A DNA stretch of 64,000 nt from Oscillospiraceae bacterium (GCA_015064725.1 SVRQ01000001.1:62001-126000); one strand, 5' to 3'. Shown: positions 34,004 to 43,569, counted from the stretch's first letter. Translations and numbers: made by a program. Notes: generated by a model from the sequence alone, not told the origin.

Positions 34004-34600
34004 ATGAATAAATCCAAATTTTCCGTGTTTAAAAAAATACCCTCTGTCACCACACCGCGTCTGATAATGCGAAAAATGCTGCCATCCGACAGCGAAGATA
34101 TGTTCGAATATGCAAAAAATCCCGCCGTCACGCGCTATCTGCTTTGGGAGGAGCACGTAAACAAAAAATTTACGCACAGCTATCTTAAATTTATACAGTC
34201 GCAGTATGCCGCGGGCAACTTTTACGATTGGGCGCTGACACTTGCCGAAAGCGGAAAAATGATCGGGACCTGCGGCTTTTCCTCCTTTGACGAAAGCAAC
34301 AACGCGGCGGAGGTGGGTTACGTTCTCTCCCCGGACTATTGGAGGCAGGGGATAGCAACGGAGGCTCTTTTTCGCGTGATGCGCTTCGGCTTCGAGGAGC
34401 TGGAGCTTCACAGGATATATGCGCGCATTATGGAGGGCAACACCGCAAGCGAGGCAGTCGCACGCAAGTGCGGTATGCGGCACGAAGCGACCCTTTGCAA
34501 GGCTCTGCTTGTAAAAGGAGAGTACAGGACGATAAAGATATACGCCGTGCTCCGGGAGGAATTTCAGAAGCTTTCATTTTCTTTTGAAACCGAAAGCTAA
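34004..34600 (+). CDS. GNAT acetyltransferase, RimJ/RimL type
   Basis: A 198-aa N-acetyltransferase. TPRLIMRKMLPSDSEDMFEY is the typical opening, and GYVLSPDYWRQGIATEALFRVMRFGFEEL is the acetyl-CoA binding motif A, followed by LHRIYARIMEGNTASEAVARKCG. These enzymes acetylate protein N-termini, antibiotics or small molecules; the substrate is unknown. AAAAGGGGAT lies before the ATG. It stands alone between htrA (divergent) and the yicC operon. Confidence 0.88.
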   Translation: MNKSKFSVFKKIPSVTTPRLIMRKMLPSDSEDMFEYAKNPAVTRYLLWEEHVNKKFTHSYLKFIQSQYAAGNFYDWALTLAESGKMIGTCGFSSFDESNNAAEVGYVLSPDYWRQGIATEALFRVMRFGFEELELHRIYARIMEGNTASEAVARKCGMRHEATLCKALLVKGEYRTIKIYAVLREEFQKLSFSFETES

Positions 34601-34602
34601 AA

Positions 34603-34712
34603 CGCAAAGTGTTTTGAATTCTCTTTTCAGCACATCATCCACCGCAAAGCGGTCTCCCTTCCCCTCAAGGGGAAGGCACCGAGGTGCTGAAACACGCTGT
34701 GTTTTAACGCCT
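34603..34712. repeat. CTTCCCCTC palindromic intergenic repeat
   Basis: AAACGCAAAGTGTTTT, TTTCAGCAC...GTGCTGAAA, CCTTCCCCTC/GAGGGGAAGG and AACACGCTGTGTTTTAAC are packed in about 110 bp. The unit is of the same kind as at 6.2-6.3 kb. Confidence 0.65.
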
Positions 34713-34737
34713 TTTTCATATTTTTAGGCGAATAAAG

Positions 34738-34767
34738 TTGACAATCGCGCGCGAAATAATATATAAT
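34738..34767 (+). promoter_or_regulatory. promoter of the yicC-remA-gmk-rpoZ-priA operon
   Basis: TTGACA (34738-34743), 18-base spacer, TATAAT (34762-34767), about 80 bp before the yicC ATG. Confidence 0.78.
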
Positions 34768-34847
34768 ATAATTATTAACTATATCCTTTTGAGAACGATA
34801 CAAAAAAACGATCGGCGCAGACGCGCCGCAGGCGAAAGGAAAATCTT

Positions 34848-35732
34848 ATGATAAGAAGTATGACAGCATTCGGTCGCGCAACCGGAAAAGCCCCGGGGCG
34901 CGATATTATTGTAGAAATAAAATCCGTTAACAACCGCTTCTTCGATTGTTCGGTAAAGCTTCCCCGCATCTTCGCTTTCCTTGAAGAAAAGGTTAAAAAA
35001 CGCCTCTCGGAACGCGGCATCTCCCGCGGCAAAGTTGATGTTTTCATCACCATCGACGTGACCGACACGGCAGGGCTCGAGGTAGCCATCGACAAAACGT
35101 ATGCGAAAAGCTACATAGAAGCACTTAAAAATCTTTCCGAAGAGTTCGGTCTTCCCTGCGACATCACGACGATGCGCGTGGCGCAGAACCGCGATATCTT
35201 CGCCGTAAAACGCGCCGAAGAGGACGCGGAAGCGGAATGGCAGGCTCTTCTTCCCACGCTTGACGAAGCACTCGACGCATTTATCGCGGCAAGAAACCGC
35301 GAGGGCGAAAATATGCGCCGCGACATCTGCGCGAAAAAAGCACGCGTTATGGAGCTTGCGGCAATGATCCCTCCCCTTTCCAAAGCGGACAAGGAAAATC
35401 AATACTTGAAAATGAAGGAGCGTATCCTGGAGCTTGTGGGAGATGCGGCAACGCTCGACGAAAGCAAGCTTATAACGGAATGTGCCGTTTTCGCAGACAA
35501 GATAGCAGTGGACGAAGAAACGGTGCGCCTCGCTTCCCATTTTGAAGCTTTCGACAATATTCTGGAGGCAAACGAGCCCGTCGGCAGAAAGTTAGACTTC
35601 CTGCTCCAGGAGATAAACCGTGAAACCAACACCATCGGCTCCAAGGCGTGCGATCTTGAGATAGCCCGTATAGTTGTCGAAATGAAATCCGAGCTTGAAA
35701 AGATACGAGAGCAGATACAGAACATCGAATAA
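34848..35732 (+). CDS. yicC: YicC family endoribonuclease-like protein
   Basis: A 294-aa protein with the family opening [11 protein letters not shown], the internal [18 protein letters not shown], and the conserved end [24 protein letters not shown]. YicC of E. coli has been linked to RNA decay. It heads a conserved Firmicutes cluster followed by remA and gmk, with 20 bp between it and remA. Length is normal. Confidence 0.93.
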   Translation: MIRSMTAFGRATGKAPGRDIIVEIKSVNNRFFDCSVKLPRIFAFLEEKVKKRLSERGISRGKVDVFITIDVTDTAGLEVAIDKTYAKSYIEALKNLSEEFGLPCDITTMRVAQNRDIFAVKRAEEDAEAEWQALLPTLDEALDAFIAARNREGENMRRDICAKKARVMELAAMIPPLSKADKENQYLKMKERILELVGDAATLDESKLITECAVFADKIAVDEETVRLASHFEAFDNILEANEPVGRKLDFLLQEINRETNTIGSKACDLEIARIVVEMKSELEKIREQIQNIE

Positions 35733-35752
35733 GCTCACAAGAAAGGTTTAAT

Positions 35753-36028
35753 ATGAAATTTATAAATATCGGTTTTGGTAATATGGTTGCTTCCCACAGG
35801 GTCGTAACGCTCGCAAGCCCCGATTCCGCGCCCATCAAAAGACTTATACAGGACGCGAAGGACGCGGGCAGAGTTATCGACGTTTCCTGCGGCAGACGAA
35901 CAAGATCCGTAATAGTTACGGATTCGGAACACGTTATCCTTTCCGCCATCCAGCCCGAAACTATCGCCGTACGCCTTAACGGTCAGAGCGATGACGCAGA
36001 CGATGAAGCGGAATCCACGGAGGAATAA
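35753..36028 (+). CDS. remA: RemA-family regulator (DUF370)
   Basis: A 91-aa DNA-binding protein. [42 protein letters not shown] and [14 protein letters not shown] match RemA, which in Bacillus activates biofilm matrix genes and is found next to gmk. Its position between yicC and gmk is the conserved one. The C-terminal acidic tail ([12 protein letters not shown]) is species-specific. Given the many surface proteins in this window, control of matrix or surface genes is possible but not shown. Confidence 0.92.
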   Translation: MKFINIGFGNMVASHRVVTLASPDSAPIKRLIQDAKDAGRVIDVSCGRRTRSVIVTDSEHVILSAIQPETIAVRLNGQSDDADDEAESTEE

Positions 36029-36032
36029 ATCT

Positions 36033-36638
36033 ATGAATAAAAAAGGTTTGCTTTTTGTAATTTCCGGCCCTGCGGGCACGGGAAAAGGTACGGTGGTAAA
36101 GCACCTGCTTGAAACGGGAGAGTTCTTCTTCTCCGTTTCCGCCACGACACGCGCACCGCGTGACGGCGAGGTTCACGCTATAAACTATTACTTTATCACC
36201 AAAGAAGAATTCGAAAAGAGAATAGCCGCAGGCGAAATGCTTGAATACGCACAATACGTCGGCAACTATTACGGCACGCCCAAAAGCGCCGTTGAAGAAG
36301 CGCTTGACGCAGGCAAAAACGTAATTCTCGAAATCGAAACGCAGGGTGCTTTGCAGATACGAAAAATTATGCCCGAAGCGATCCTCATCCTCATCCTCGC
36401 GCCCGATATAGAAACGCTTGAAGCGCGCCTTGTCGGCAGAGGCACGGAAAGCGCAGACATCGTTGCAAAGCGTATGGCAGAAGCGCGCCGCGAGGTAACG
36501 CTTATCGATAAATACGATTACGTCGTTATCAATGAGGACGGAAAGAGCGAAGAAGCAGCAAAAGACATACTCGGTATAGCAAAAGCGGAAAAAATGCGCG
36601 CTTCCCGCAATACAGAGCTTAAAGAAAAATTTATTTGA
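36033..36638 (+). CDS. gmk: guanylate kinase
   Basis: A 201-aa kinase that phosphorylates GMP to GDP. P-loop SGPAGTGKGTV, the GMP-binding FFFSVSATTRAPRDGEV and GEMLEYAQYVGNYYGTP are present. The open frame starts at 35991 inside remA, but the ATG at 36033 with GGAGG nine bases earlier gives the normal N-terminus. The AGPAG-type loop (Ala for Ser) is a mild change. It lies in the yicC-remA-gmk-rpoZ order usual for Firmicutes. Confidence 0.95.
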   Translation: MNKKGLLFVISGPAGTGKGTVVKHLLETGEFFFSVSATTRAPRDGEVHAINYYFITKEEFEKRIAAGEMLEYAQYVGNYYGTPKSAVEEALDAGKNVILEIETQGALQIRKIMPEAILILILAPDIETLEARLVGRGTESADIVAKRMAEARREVTLIDKYDYVVINEDGKSEEAAKDILGIAKAEKMRASRNTELKEKFI

Positions 36639-36710
36639 TCGGCGGAAAATATATTTTTTCCGCACAAACAACTTAACATATATACATTTACTTATCGGAG
36701 GTACACCACT

Positions 36711-37061
36711 ATGATGATAAAACCGTCTATCGACCAGCTTACACACGGCGGAGAGATCAACCGCTATGAACTCGTTATCGCAACTTCCAAGGTTGCGCGC
36801 GCTATCACGGACGATTACTGCGAACAGCGCGAAAAAGCAGAAAGTATGATCCGCGACGGACAGACGGACAAGAGCCTTGCTTCCCTTATCAAGGGCAATA
36901 TCCGCGATAAAAAGGCAGTTGAAAACGCAGTTCAGGCTCTTGCGGCGGGCGAATACGAAATTATCGTTCCCGCAAACACCGAAGAAAAAACAGAAACAGC
37001 GGATACCGCAGAAGAAAGCGCTCCCGTTTCCGAAGAAGCCGCAAACGAAGAGATCGGCTGA
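36711..37061 (+). CDS. rpoZ: RNA polymerase omega subunit
   Basis: A 116-aa small RNA polymerase subunit. PSIDQLTHGGEINRYELVIATSKVARAI and DKKAVENAVQALAAGEYEI match the RpoZ core, which wraps around beta'. An acidic Glu/Thr/Ala-rich tail of about 30 residues follows. A GCGGAAAA/TTTTCCGC hairpin at 36643-36664 in the 72-bp gap after gmk could alter transcript levels. priA follows after 2 bp. Confidence 0.93.
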   Translation: MMIKPSIDQLTHGGEINRYELVIATSKVARAITDDYCEQREKAESMIRDGQTDKSLASLIKGNIRDKKAVENAVQALAAGEYEIIVPANTEEKTETADTAEESAPVSEEAANEEIG

Positions 37062-37063
37062 TA

Positions 37064-39505
37064 ATGGAGGCCTATGTAAAAACGGTGGGCGTGCGTCTTC
37101 TTGACGTACCGTACCACCTTGACATAGAGTACACGTATTACCTTCCCGAGGGCACGCCCGAGGTCTGCCGAGGAGATTTCCTCGTTGTTCCTTTCGGCGC
37201 GGGCAACAAAAAGTTCTGTGCCGTGGCGCTTACGCTCGGAACAACGAACGATATCGAAAATTTAAAGCCCGTTTTCAGGGTCTATGGGAAGGAAAGCCAC
37301 CTTACCGAAAAAATGTTGCGCCTTGCCGACTTTCTCTGCGGGCGCACATTCTGTTCTTTCGGGGATGCCACGCGCCGCCTTATACCGCAGGATCTTATAC
37401 CGCAGACGAGCGAATATTTTGCCGTTTGCGAAAATTACGAGAACACGGCTTACGCCAAACGCCACGCCGCGGTTATCGCTTATATAGAAGAGCACGGTGC
37501 GGTACTGCGCGAAAAGCTTATTTCTGACACGGGTATCTCGCAGGCGACGCTTACAAGGCTTTGCCGCGAGGGTGTGCTTATGAAAACGACTCGCTCCGCC
37601 GTTTCCGACGGAGCAAGCATCACGCTGGTTATGCCCGTCGAGGGCGCGGACACCTCCGTTTTGGAGAAACCGCGCACCCCCATCTCCCACATAGATCTTT
37701 ATGCATACGTCGCGGAATGCGGCGTTATAGAGAAAAAAACACTTCTTGCAGAGGGCTTCAAGCCCTCGCAAATATCCGCGCTTGAGAAAAAGCGCCTCAT
37801 CCGCCTTGAAAAGCAGGAGGTGCTGCGCGATCCATACAGAAATATTGAGGCGGACGACGTAAAAATAGAGCTTTCCGCACAGCAGGAGGCGGCAAAAGAA
37901 AAGCTTCTCTCCCTCTGTGACGGAACACCGCACGCAGCTCTTCTTCACGGAGTCACGGGCTCCGGCAAAACGAGCGTTATGATCTGCGTTTGCGAGGAGC
38001 TTGTGAAACGCGGCAAAAGTGCCATCGTCCTCGTTCCCGAAATTGCGCTGACTTGGCAATCCGTCTGCGTTTTTGCGGGGAAATTCAAGGACAGGCTTGC
38101 GGTTATCCACTCAGCGCTCTCCGAGGGAGAGAAAGCGGATACGTACAAAAGAATACTCCGCGGCGGTGTTGACGTTGTGCTCGGCACGCGCTCCGCGCTT
38201 TTCGCGCCGCTTGAAAACCTCGGCGCCGTCATCATCGACGAGGAGCAGGAGCATACCTATAAATCCGAAATGTCGCCGAAATATCACGCACGCGACGTTG
38301 CGCGCTTCCTGTGCAAGGAGCACGGCGCGCTTATGCTGCTTGCAAGTGCCACGCCGAGCGTGGAAACGTACTACAAAGCAAAAAGCGGCGTTTATTCGCT
38401 CGTTACGCTCTCCTCCCGCTACGGAAAGGCAAAGATACCGCCCGTTTTTATCTCCGATATGCGAAGCAATATGAGCATTTCGGGAGAGGAGAACATCGGC
38501 AACGAGCTTGCTTGTGAGATCGAGGCAAACCTTGAACACGGCTTTCAATCCATCCTATTCCTTAACAGGAGAGGGTATAACAGCTATTATTCGTGCCGTT
38601 CCTGCGGCAAAGCCGTGCTCTGCCCCAACTGCTCCGTAACGCTCACCTACCATTTATATAAAAAAAGCGAAAAAAGCTACCTGCAATGCCACTACTGCGG
38701 ACACAGGCAGACCGCCCCGCTTCTCTGCCCCTCCTGCGGCAGCGAACATATTTCCGGCGGCGGATTTGGCACGCAGAAGATAGAGGAAGAACTTGCAATG
38801 CGCTTCCCCGAGGCAAGGGTGCTTCGCCTCGATGCAGACTCCACAAAAACGAAATTTGCGCAGGACAGGATACTTTCCGATTTCCGCGAGGGAAAAGCAG
38901 ATATACTCATCGGCACACAGATGGTTACAAAGGGGCATAACTTTCCGCGCGTCACGCTCGTCGGCGTTGTGAACGCGGACGGCTCGCTCTTTATGAACGA
39001 TTTCCGTTCGGGAGAGAGGACCTTCTCCGTTATCACGCAGGTCGTCGGCAGAGCCGGCAGAGGGGACTTTCCCGGAAGAGCCCTTATCCAGACGTTCAAC
39101 CCGGATAACGAAACGCTCGCCCTTTCCGCCGCGCAAAACTACGAAAAGTTTTACGAAAGCGAAATTTCAATACGCAAAAATTTCGTTTTCCCTCCGTTTT
39201 GCGATATTGCGCTGTTTCTTTTCTCCTGTACGGAGGAGACCGCGCTTTCGGATTTCGCCGCGGATTTCGCCGCGGAGCTGAGAAAGCTGCAAAAAACGGA
39301 ATTTTCCGATATACCCCTGATAGTTTTCGGTCCGTTTGATGCGCCTATTTATAAAATAGGCGGCAAATTCCGCAAACAGGTTATTGTAAAGCACAAAAAT
39401 ACCGTTCGCACCAGAGAGCTCTTTGCGCGCCTGCTGCGTCAGTACGGAAAGATCGCAAAAGGGAAAGTGACGATTTCGGTGGATATAAATCCGGGGAATA
39501 TGTGA
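37064..39505 (+). CDS. priA: primosomal protein N' (replication restart helicase)
   Basis: An 813-aa SF2 helicase that reloads the replisome at stalled forks. Walker A HGVTGSGKTSVM, Walker B IIDEEQEHTYK, LLASATPSVET, then a zinc-binding region with CRSCGKAVLCPNC and CHYCGHRQTAPLLCPSCG, and the helicase C-terminal GTQMVTKGHNFPRVTLVGV and VGRAGRG motifs. The N-terminal fork-binding domain is present. It is in operon with rpoZ and followed by repeat R2 before def. Confidence 0.95.
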   Translation: MEAYVKTVGVRLLDVPYHLDIEYTYYLPEGTPEVCRGDFLVVPFGAGNKKFCAVALTLGTTNDIENLKPVFRVYGKESHLTEKMLRLADFLCGRTFCSFGDATRRLIPQDLIPQTSEYFAVCENYENTAYAKRHAAVIAYIEEHGAVLREKLISDTGISQATLTRLCREGVLMKTTRSAVSDGASITLVMPVEGADTSVLEKPRTPISHIDLYAYVAECGVIEKKTLLAEGFKPSQISALEKKRLIRLEKQEVLRDPYRNIEADDVKIELSAQQEAAKEKLLSLCDGTPHAALLHGVTGSGKTSVMICVCEELVKRGKSAIVLVPEIALTWQSVCVFAGKFKDRLAVIHSALSEGEKADTYKRILRGGVDVVLGTRSALFAPLENLGAVIIDEEQEHTYKSEMSPKYHARDVARFLCKEHGALMLLASATPSVETYYKAKSGVYSLVTLSSRYGKAKIPPVFISDMRSNMSISGEENIGNELACEIEANLEHGFQSILFLNRRGYNSYYSCRSCGKAVLCPNCSVTLTYHLYKKSEKSYLQCHYCGHRQTAPLLCPSCGSEHISGGGFGTQKIEEELAMRFPEARVLRLDADSTKTKFAQDRILSDFREGKADILIGTQMVTKGHNFPRVTLVGVVNADGSLFMNDFRSGERTFSVITQVVGRAGRGDFPGRALIQTFNPDNETLALSAAQNYEKFYESEISIRKNFVFPPFCDIALFLFSCTEETALSDFAADFAAELRKLQKTEFSDIPLIVFGPFDAPIYKIGGKFRKQVIVKHKNTVRTRELFARLLRQYGKIAKGKVTISVDINPGNM

Positions 39506-39537
39506 TTTTTTATAAAAAATCAATTTTCACACAACAA

Positions 39538-40080
39538 AAAGGTGTAAAAACGCTTTGCGTTTTTACAAAAATATTATATACCGCTTTTTCTTGTTTAAAG
39601 AAAAAGCTCGCAAAAAGATAAAAAACCTTACAGGTTTATCGTTATCGAAAATTTGAATGGTTCGTTATCCGCTACCACGCAATTTTCACTCACCAAGGCT
39701 CGCAAAAATCACGTGGAATCCCGCGGAGGTCATTTGCTATGCGGCTTTTTACTAAAAGCGCGTGATAGCAAATCAAAAATCTTGATTAAAAATATCACGC
39801 GCTTCCATTTAAAGTCTGACTTTGCTTCCCTACGTTCGAGTTGAGCGCAAATACATCGACTATTGAAATAAATTTTTGCACAAACTGCACGTCGATGTGT
39901 GCAGCGCGATCGTCTGAGAACGCTATATAGAGCCAAAGTCAGCACAAGCGAGTAAAGGGAAGGACTTTTTGCTTCTTTTTGTCACTTTTTCTTTCAAAAA
40001 GAAAAAGTGAGTTAAATAAATCTGTTAAAACACACAGCGTTTTAACACCTTTTTCTTCAAAAAATGAACATTACAAACCT
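39538..40080. repeat. modular hairpin repeat R2, between priA and def
   Basis: About 540 bp of noncoding sequence. The left end reads GTAAAAACGC/GCGTTTTTAC, then CTTTTTCTTG/TAAAGAAAAAG, GATAAAAAACC and GGTTTATCGTTATCGAAA, an end shared with R3. The right end has GCGAGTAAAGGGAAGGAC, AAAAGTCACTTTTTC-type sequence and GTTAAAACACACAGCGTTTTAAC (about 40023-40045), an end shared with R1. An internal stretch, GGAATCCCGCGGAG, occurs again in R3. Long inner stems are visible. No gene, and its frame is broken throughout. Confidence 0.75.
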
Positions 40081-40137
40081 CTTTTGAGGAAAGCTTTTGC
40101 GTCGCTTTTCTCGAAAAGCGACAAAAGGAGAATTTTT

Positions 40138-40626
40138 ATGGCAAAACTCAGAATCTTAAAAGATACCGATCCCACCTTGCGCAAAAAGAGCCGCGCGGTG
40201 GACACGATCACAAAAAGAACTCTCACGCTTCTTGACGATATGGTAGAAACGATGAGAAAAGCAAACGGCGTTGGTCTTGCAGGTCCGCAGGTAGGCGTGC
40301 TGCGCAAGATAGTTGTTATCGAGGTGGTAGAGGGCGAAGTGTTGGAGCTCATCAACCCCGAGATCATCGAAAGAAGCGGAAGCCAGACGGGATACGAAGG
40401 CTGCCTCTCCCTCCCCGGCAGAACAGGCATCGTTACACGCCCGGATTACGTTAAGGTAAAGGCTCTCGACAGAAACGGAGAGGAAAAGATCTACGAAGGC
40501 ACAGGTCTTCTTGCCCGTTGCTTCTGCCATGAGCTCGATCACCTCGACGGCACTCTTTACCCCGACGTGGCAGACAGAATGCTTTCCGATGAAGAATACG
40601 AAGAATATATGGAGAGCGATGACTGA
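40138..40626 (+). CDS. def: peptide deformylase
   Basis: A 162-aa metalloenzyme that removes formyl from new N-termini. Motifs GVGLAGPQVGV, EGCLSLPG and HELDHLDG supply Cys and the two His that bind the metal. The frame is open from 39979 within the repeat, but the ATG at 40138 with AAAGGAG upstream is the proper start. fmt starts within its stop codon, so the two formyl-cycle genes are coupled. SLPG has Gly where many have Glu or Ser. Confidence 0.95.
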   Translation: MAKLRILKDTDPTLRKKSRAVDTITKRTLTLLDDMVETMRKANGVGLAGPQVGVLRKIVVIEVVEGEVLELINPEIIERSGSQTGYEGCLSLPGRTGIVTRPDYVKVKALDRNGEEKIYEGTGLLARCFCHELDHLDGTLYPDVADRMLSDEEYEEYMESDD

Positions 40627-41570
40627 TGAAGATACTTTTTATGGGAACGCCAGACTTCGCCGTAACGGCGCTTCGCGCGCTCCACGCTAAATACGGCGCA
40701 GATATCGTCGGCGTCGTTACAAGAATAGATATGCCCAAAAACCGCGGCCACGCGCTCACTCCCCCTCCCGTAAAGGTGGCGGCACAGGAGCTTGGTCTTC
40801 CCGTTTACCAGCCGCAGAACCTCAAAGCCGAAAATTTCAAGGAAACTCTCGAATCCCTTGACCCCGATATAATCGTGGTTGCGGCATACGGCAAAATTTT
40901 GCCCGAATACGTTCTGACATACCCCAAGCACGAATGTCTTTGCATCCACGCATCTTACCTTCCCGAATACCGAGGCGCGGCCCCCATAGCAAGAGCTATA
41001 ATGGACGGCAAAAAAGAGCTTGGCATCACTATTATGTATATGGACAAGGGTATCGACACGGGCGATATGCTCGTGCGCGAAAAGCTTGCGTTTGAAAACG
41101 AAAACAAGGGCGAGATAGAAAACACTCTCTCCGAGCTTGGCGCAAGAATGATAATCGAAACGCTTGAAAAGATAGAAAACGGCGAATCCCTCCCCCGTGA
41201 GAAGCAGGACGATACACTCTCCTGCTATGCCGAAAAGATAGAAAAAGAAGATTGCAAAATAGATTTCGCGGCAAGCGCGGAAGCTATCCGCAACAAGATC
41301 CGCGCCCTTGCCCCTGCTCCCTACGCTTTTTCCCGTATCAACGGCAAAAGCGTTAAGATAACGCTTGCAAGCCTTACGGGCGAGCAGACGGATAAAGAGC
41401 CGGGCACGGTCGTTGACGTTTCGGCAAAAGGCACGGGCAAGCTCCTTGTTGCAACGGGAAACGGCGTGATCTCCATTGACCGCCTTATCCCCGAGGGTAA
41501 AAAGGAAATGTCCGCAGGCGATCTTGTCCGCGGAAGAGGTGCCGCCATCGGCGATAAATTTGAGTTTTAA
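40626..41570 (+). CDS. fmt: methionyl-tRNA formyltransferase
   Basis: A 314-aa enzyme that formylates initiator Met-tRNA. FMGTPDFAVTALRAL opens the domain, CIHASYLPEYRGAAPI holds the catalytic Asn/His region, and MYMDKGIDTGDML matches motif 3. The C-terminal tRNA-binding barrel is present. Its first base is the last base of the def stop. Followed by rsmB after about 93 bp. Confidence 0.95.
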   Translation: MKILFMGTPDFAVTALRALHAKYGADIVGVVTRIDMPKNRGHALTPPPVKVAAQELGLPVYQPQNLKAENFKETLESLDPDIIVVAAYGKILPEYVLTYPKHECLCIHASYLPEYRGAAPIARAIMDGKKELGITIMYMDKGIDTGDMLVREKLAFENENKGEIENTLSELGARMIIETLEKIENGESLPREKQDDTLSCYAEKIEKEDCKIDFAASAEAIRNKIRALAPAPYAFSRINGKSVKITLASLTGEQTDKEPGTVVDVSAKGTGKLLVATGNGVISIDRLIPEGKKEMSAGDLVRGRGAAIGDKFEF

Positions 41571-41663
41571 ACCTCTCCCGTCACGGCAAAAAGCCGCGGC
41601 ACCCTCCCCAAAAAAGGGAATGCAAATATACGCTAACAACCTAATTAAATTAAGAGGAATATT

Positions 41664-42971
41664 ATGAACGCACGCGAAGCGGCTTACAACGCACTGCTAC
41701 GGCACGAAAACAACTCATCCTACTCTAACATAGAGCTTGACGCAACGATAAAAAAATACGGTCTTGAGGGAGTGGAACGCTCATTTTGCACGGCTCTCTT
41801 TTACGGCGTTATCGAGCGAGCCATCACTCTTGACTATTACATTTCGCTGCTTTCCGACCGCAAGGATATAGACACCAACGTGCGCGTTATCCTGCGTATG
41901 GGGCTATACCAGATAATTTATATGGATAAGGTTCCCGATTCCGCCGCAGTAAACGAAAGCGTGAGCCTTGCCCGCAGATTTTGGGCAAGAAAAAACAGCG
42001 AAGGCTTTATAAACGCCATTTTGCGCTCATATCTGCGCGAAAAGGACAAGCTTTCGCTCCCCGACAAGAAAAAAGACCCTATAAAGCACATCAGCGTTAA
42101 ATATTCTATGCCGGAATGGCTCTGTGCTATGTTCTGCGAAAATTACGGTGCGGACACGGCGGAAAAGATATTTGACGAATTTAATAAAGTTCCTGCACTC
42201 ACCCTGCGGGTAAACACTCTCAAAACAACGCGCGAAAGCCTTATGGAAAGACTCTCTGCGGCAGGTATAAAGGCAACGCCCACAAAAAATGCACCGAACG
42301 GGCTTTTGCTCGCCGGCGGTACGCCGTACTCCGCGCTTGAAGCGTTCGAGGGCGAATTTTTCGTACAGAACGAGGCTTCTCAGATATGCGTGGAGGTGCT
42401 CGGAGCAAAAGAGGGCGAAACGATACTCGATGCCTGCGCTTGCCCCGGCGGAAAAAGCTTCGGCATTTCAATAAATATGAAAAATGAGGGTGCGGTCCAC
42501 TCCTGCGACCTGCACAAAAATAAGCTCTCCCTTATCGAGCGCGGTGCGAACAGCCTCGGCATCTCCATTATAGAAACGATGGAGCGCAACGCCGCGAAGG
42601 AGGACGTGCGCGGCGTGAAATATGACCGCATACTTTGCGACGTTCCCTGTTCCGGTCTTGGCGTTATCGCGCAAAAGCCCGATATAAAGCGCAAGAACCC
42701 CTCCGATATAGAAAGACTACCCACAGTTCAGGCGGCGATCCTTTGCGAGAGCGCAAAGCACCTTAAAAGCGGCGGCGTGCTCGTTTATTCCACCTGCACG
42801 CTCAATCCTCGTGAAAACGCAGACGTTGTGGATGCTTTTCTTGCAGAGAACAAGGATTTCTCCCTCGTTCCGTTTGAGGTGGGCGGGGTAAGATCAGACG
42901 GAAAAGCAGAGCTTTTCCCACATATACACAAGACTAACGGGTTCTTTATCGCAAAGATGAAGAAGGCTTAA
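41664..42971 (+). CDS. rsmB: 16S rRNA (cytosine-967-C5)-methyltransferase
   Basis: A 435-aa m5C methyltransferase. The first 140 residues are the NusB-like helical RNA-binding domain. The methyltransferase domain has LDACACPGGKSFGI, DVPCSGLGVIAQKPDIK (catalytic Cys) and YSTCTLNPRENADVV (second Cys). The def-fmt-rsmB-rlmN order is a common Firmicutes block. Repeat R3 separates it from rlmN. Confidence 0.94.
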   Translation: MNAREAAYNALLRHENNSSYSNIELDATIKKYGLEGVERSFCTALFYGVIERAITLDYYISLLSDRKDIDTNVRVILRMGLYQIIYMDKVPDSAAVNESVSLARRFWARKNSEGFINAILRSYLREKDKLSLPDKKKDPIKHISVKYSMPEWLCAMFCENYGADTAEKIFDEFNKVPALTLRVNTLKTTRESLMERLSAAGIKATPTKNAPNGLLLAGGTPYSALEAFEGEFFVQNEASQICVEVLGAKEGETILDACACPGGKSFGISINMKNEGAVHSCDLHKNKLSLIERGANSLGISIIETMERNAAKEDVRGVKYDRILCDVPCSGLGVIAQKPDIKRKNPSDIERLPTVQAAILCESAKHLKSGGVLVYSTCTLNPRENADVVDAFLAENKDFSLVPFEVGGVRSDGKAELFPHIHKTNGFFIAKMKKA

Positions 42972-42984
42972 AAGCCTTCCGCAA

Positions 42985-43538
42985 AATAAGGAGATAAAAC
43001 GCTATGCGTTTTATCGAATTATTTATTATACTAACTTTTTCTTGTTTAAAGAAAGAGGAGTAAAAACGATAAATCGTTTTTATAAAAAATTATTTAACTA
43101 ACTTTTTCTTGTTTAAAGAAAAAGTTACAAAAAGATAAAAAACCCTGCAGGTTTATCGGCTATCGAAAATGAGATCGGTTCGTTATCCGCTACCGCACGT
43201 TTTTCACTCGCAAGCTCGCAAAAAACGCACGGAATCCCGCGGAGTTCACTCAAGTTCAGCTTTTTACTGAAAGCGCGTGCATATTAAAATTATAATTTTG
43301 ATGAAAATAGCCCGCGTTTTAAACTTAAACTTTGAAATCGGCACTCTTCAGCGTGGTTCCGAGTAGTTTTTGCGAGCTTGCGAGTGAAAACTACTCGGGG
43401 AGTCGAAATTGAATTGCTCTTGCTTTCGATAACGATAAACCGGAACGGTTTTTTATCTTTTTGCGAGCTTTTTCTTTAAACAAGAAAAAGCGGTATAAAA
43501 TAAATTCGTTAAAACGCAAAGCGTTTTAACTCCTATAA
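42985..43538. repeat. modular hairpin repeat R3, between rsmB and rlmN
   Basis: About 550 bp noncoding. Both ends carry the same roughly 68-bp module in inverted orientation: CTTTTTCTTGTTTAAAGAAAAAG, then CAAAAAGATAAAAAACC, then GGTTTATCG, then TATCGAAA (left about 43095-43168, right about 43427-43493). Inside are GGAATCCCGCGGAG as in R2, AAATCGGCACTCTTCAGCGT (43335-43354), whose reverse complement occurs in R1, and a hairpin CCGAGTAGTTTT/AAAACTACTCGG at 43359-43398. It ends in GTTAAAACGCAAAGCGTTTTAAC-type palindrome (about 43508-43530). No gene. Confidence 0.8.
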
Positions 43539-43569
43539 AAATCCACACTCTATCAATATAAACGTAATT

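Noticed and set aside
36643-36664. Terminator between gmk and rpoZ
   Set aside because: The GCGGAAAA/TTTTCCGC hairpin has no T-run after it, and the operon order is conserved, so it is more likely a processing or attenuation hairpin at most.
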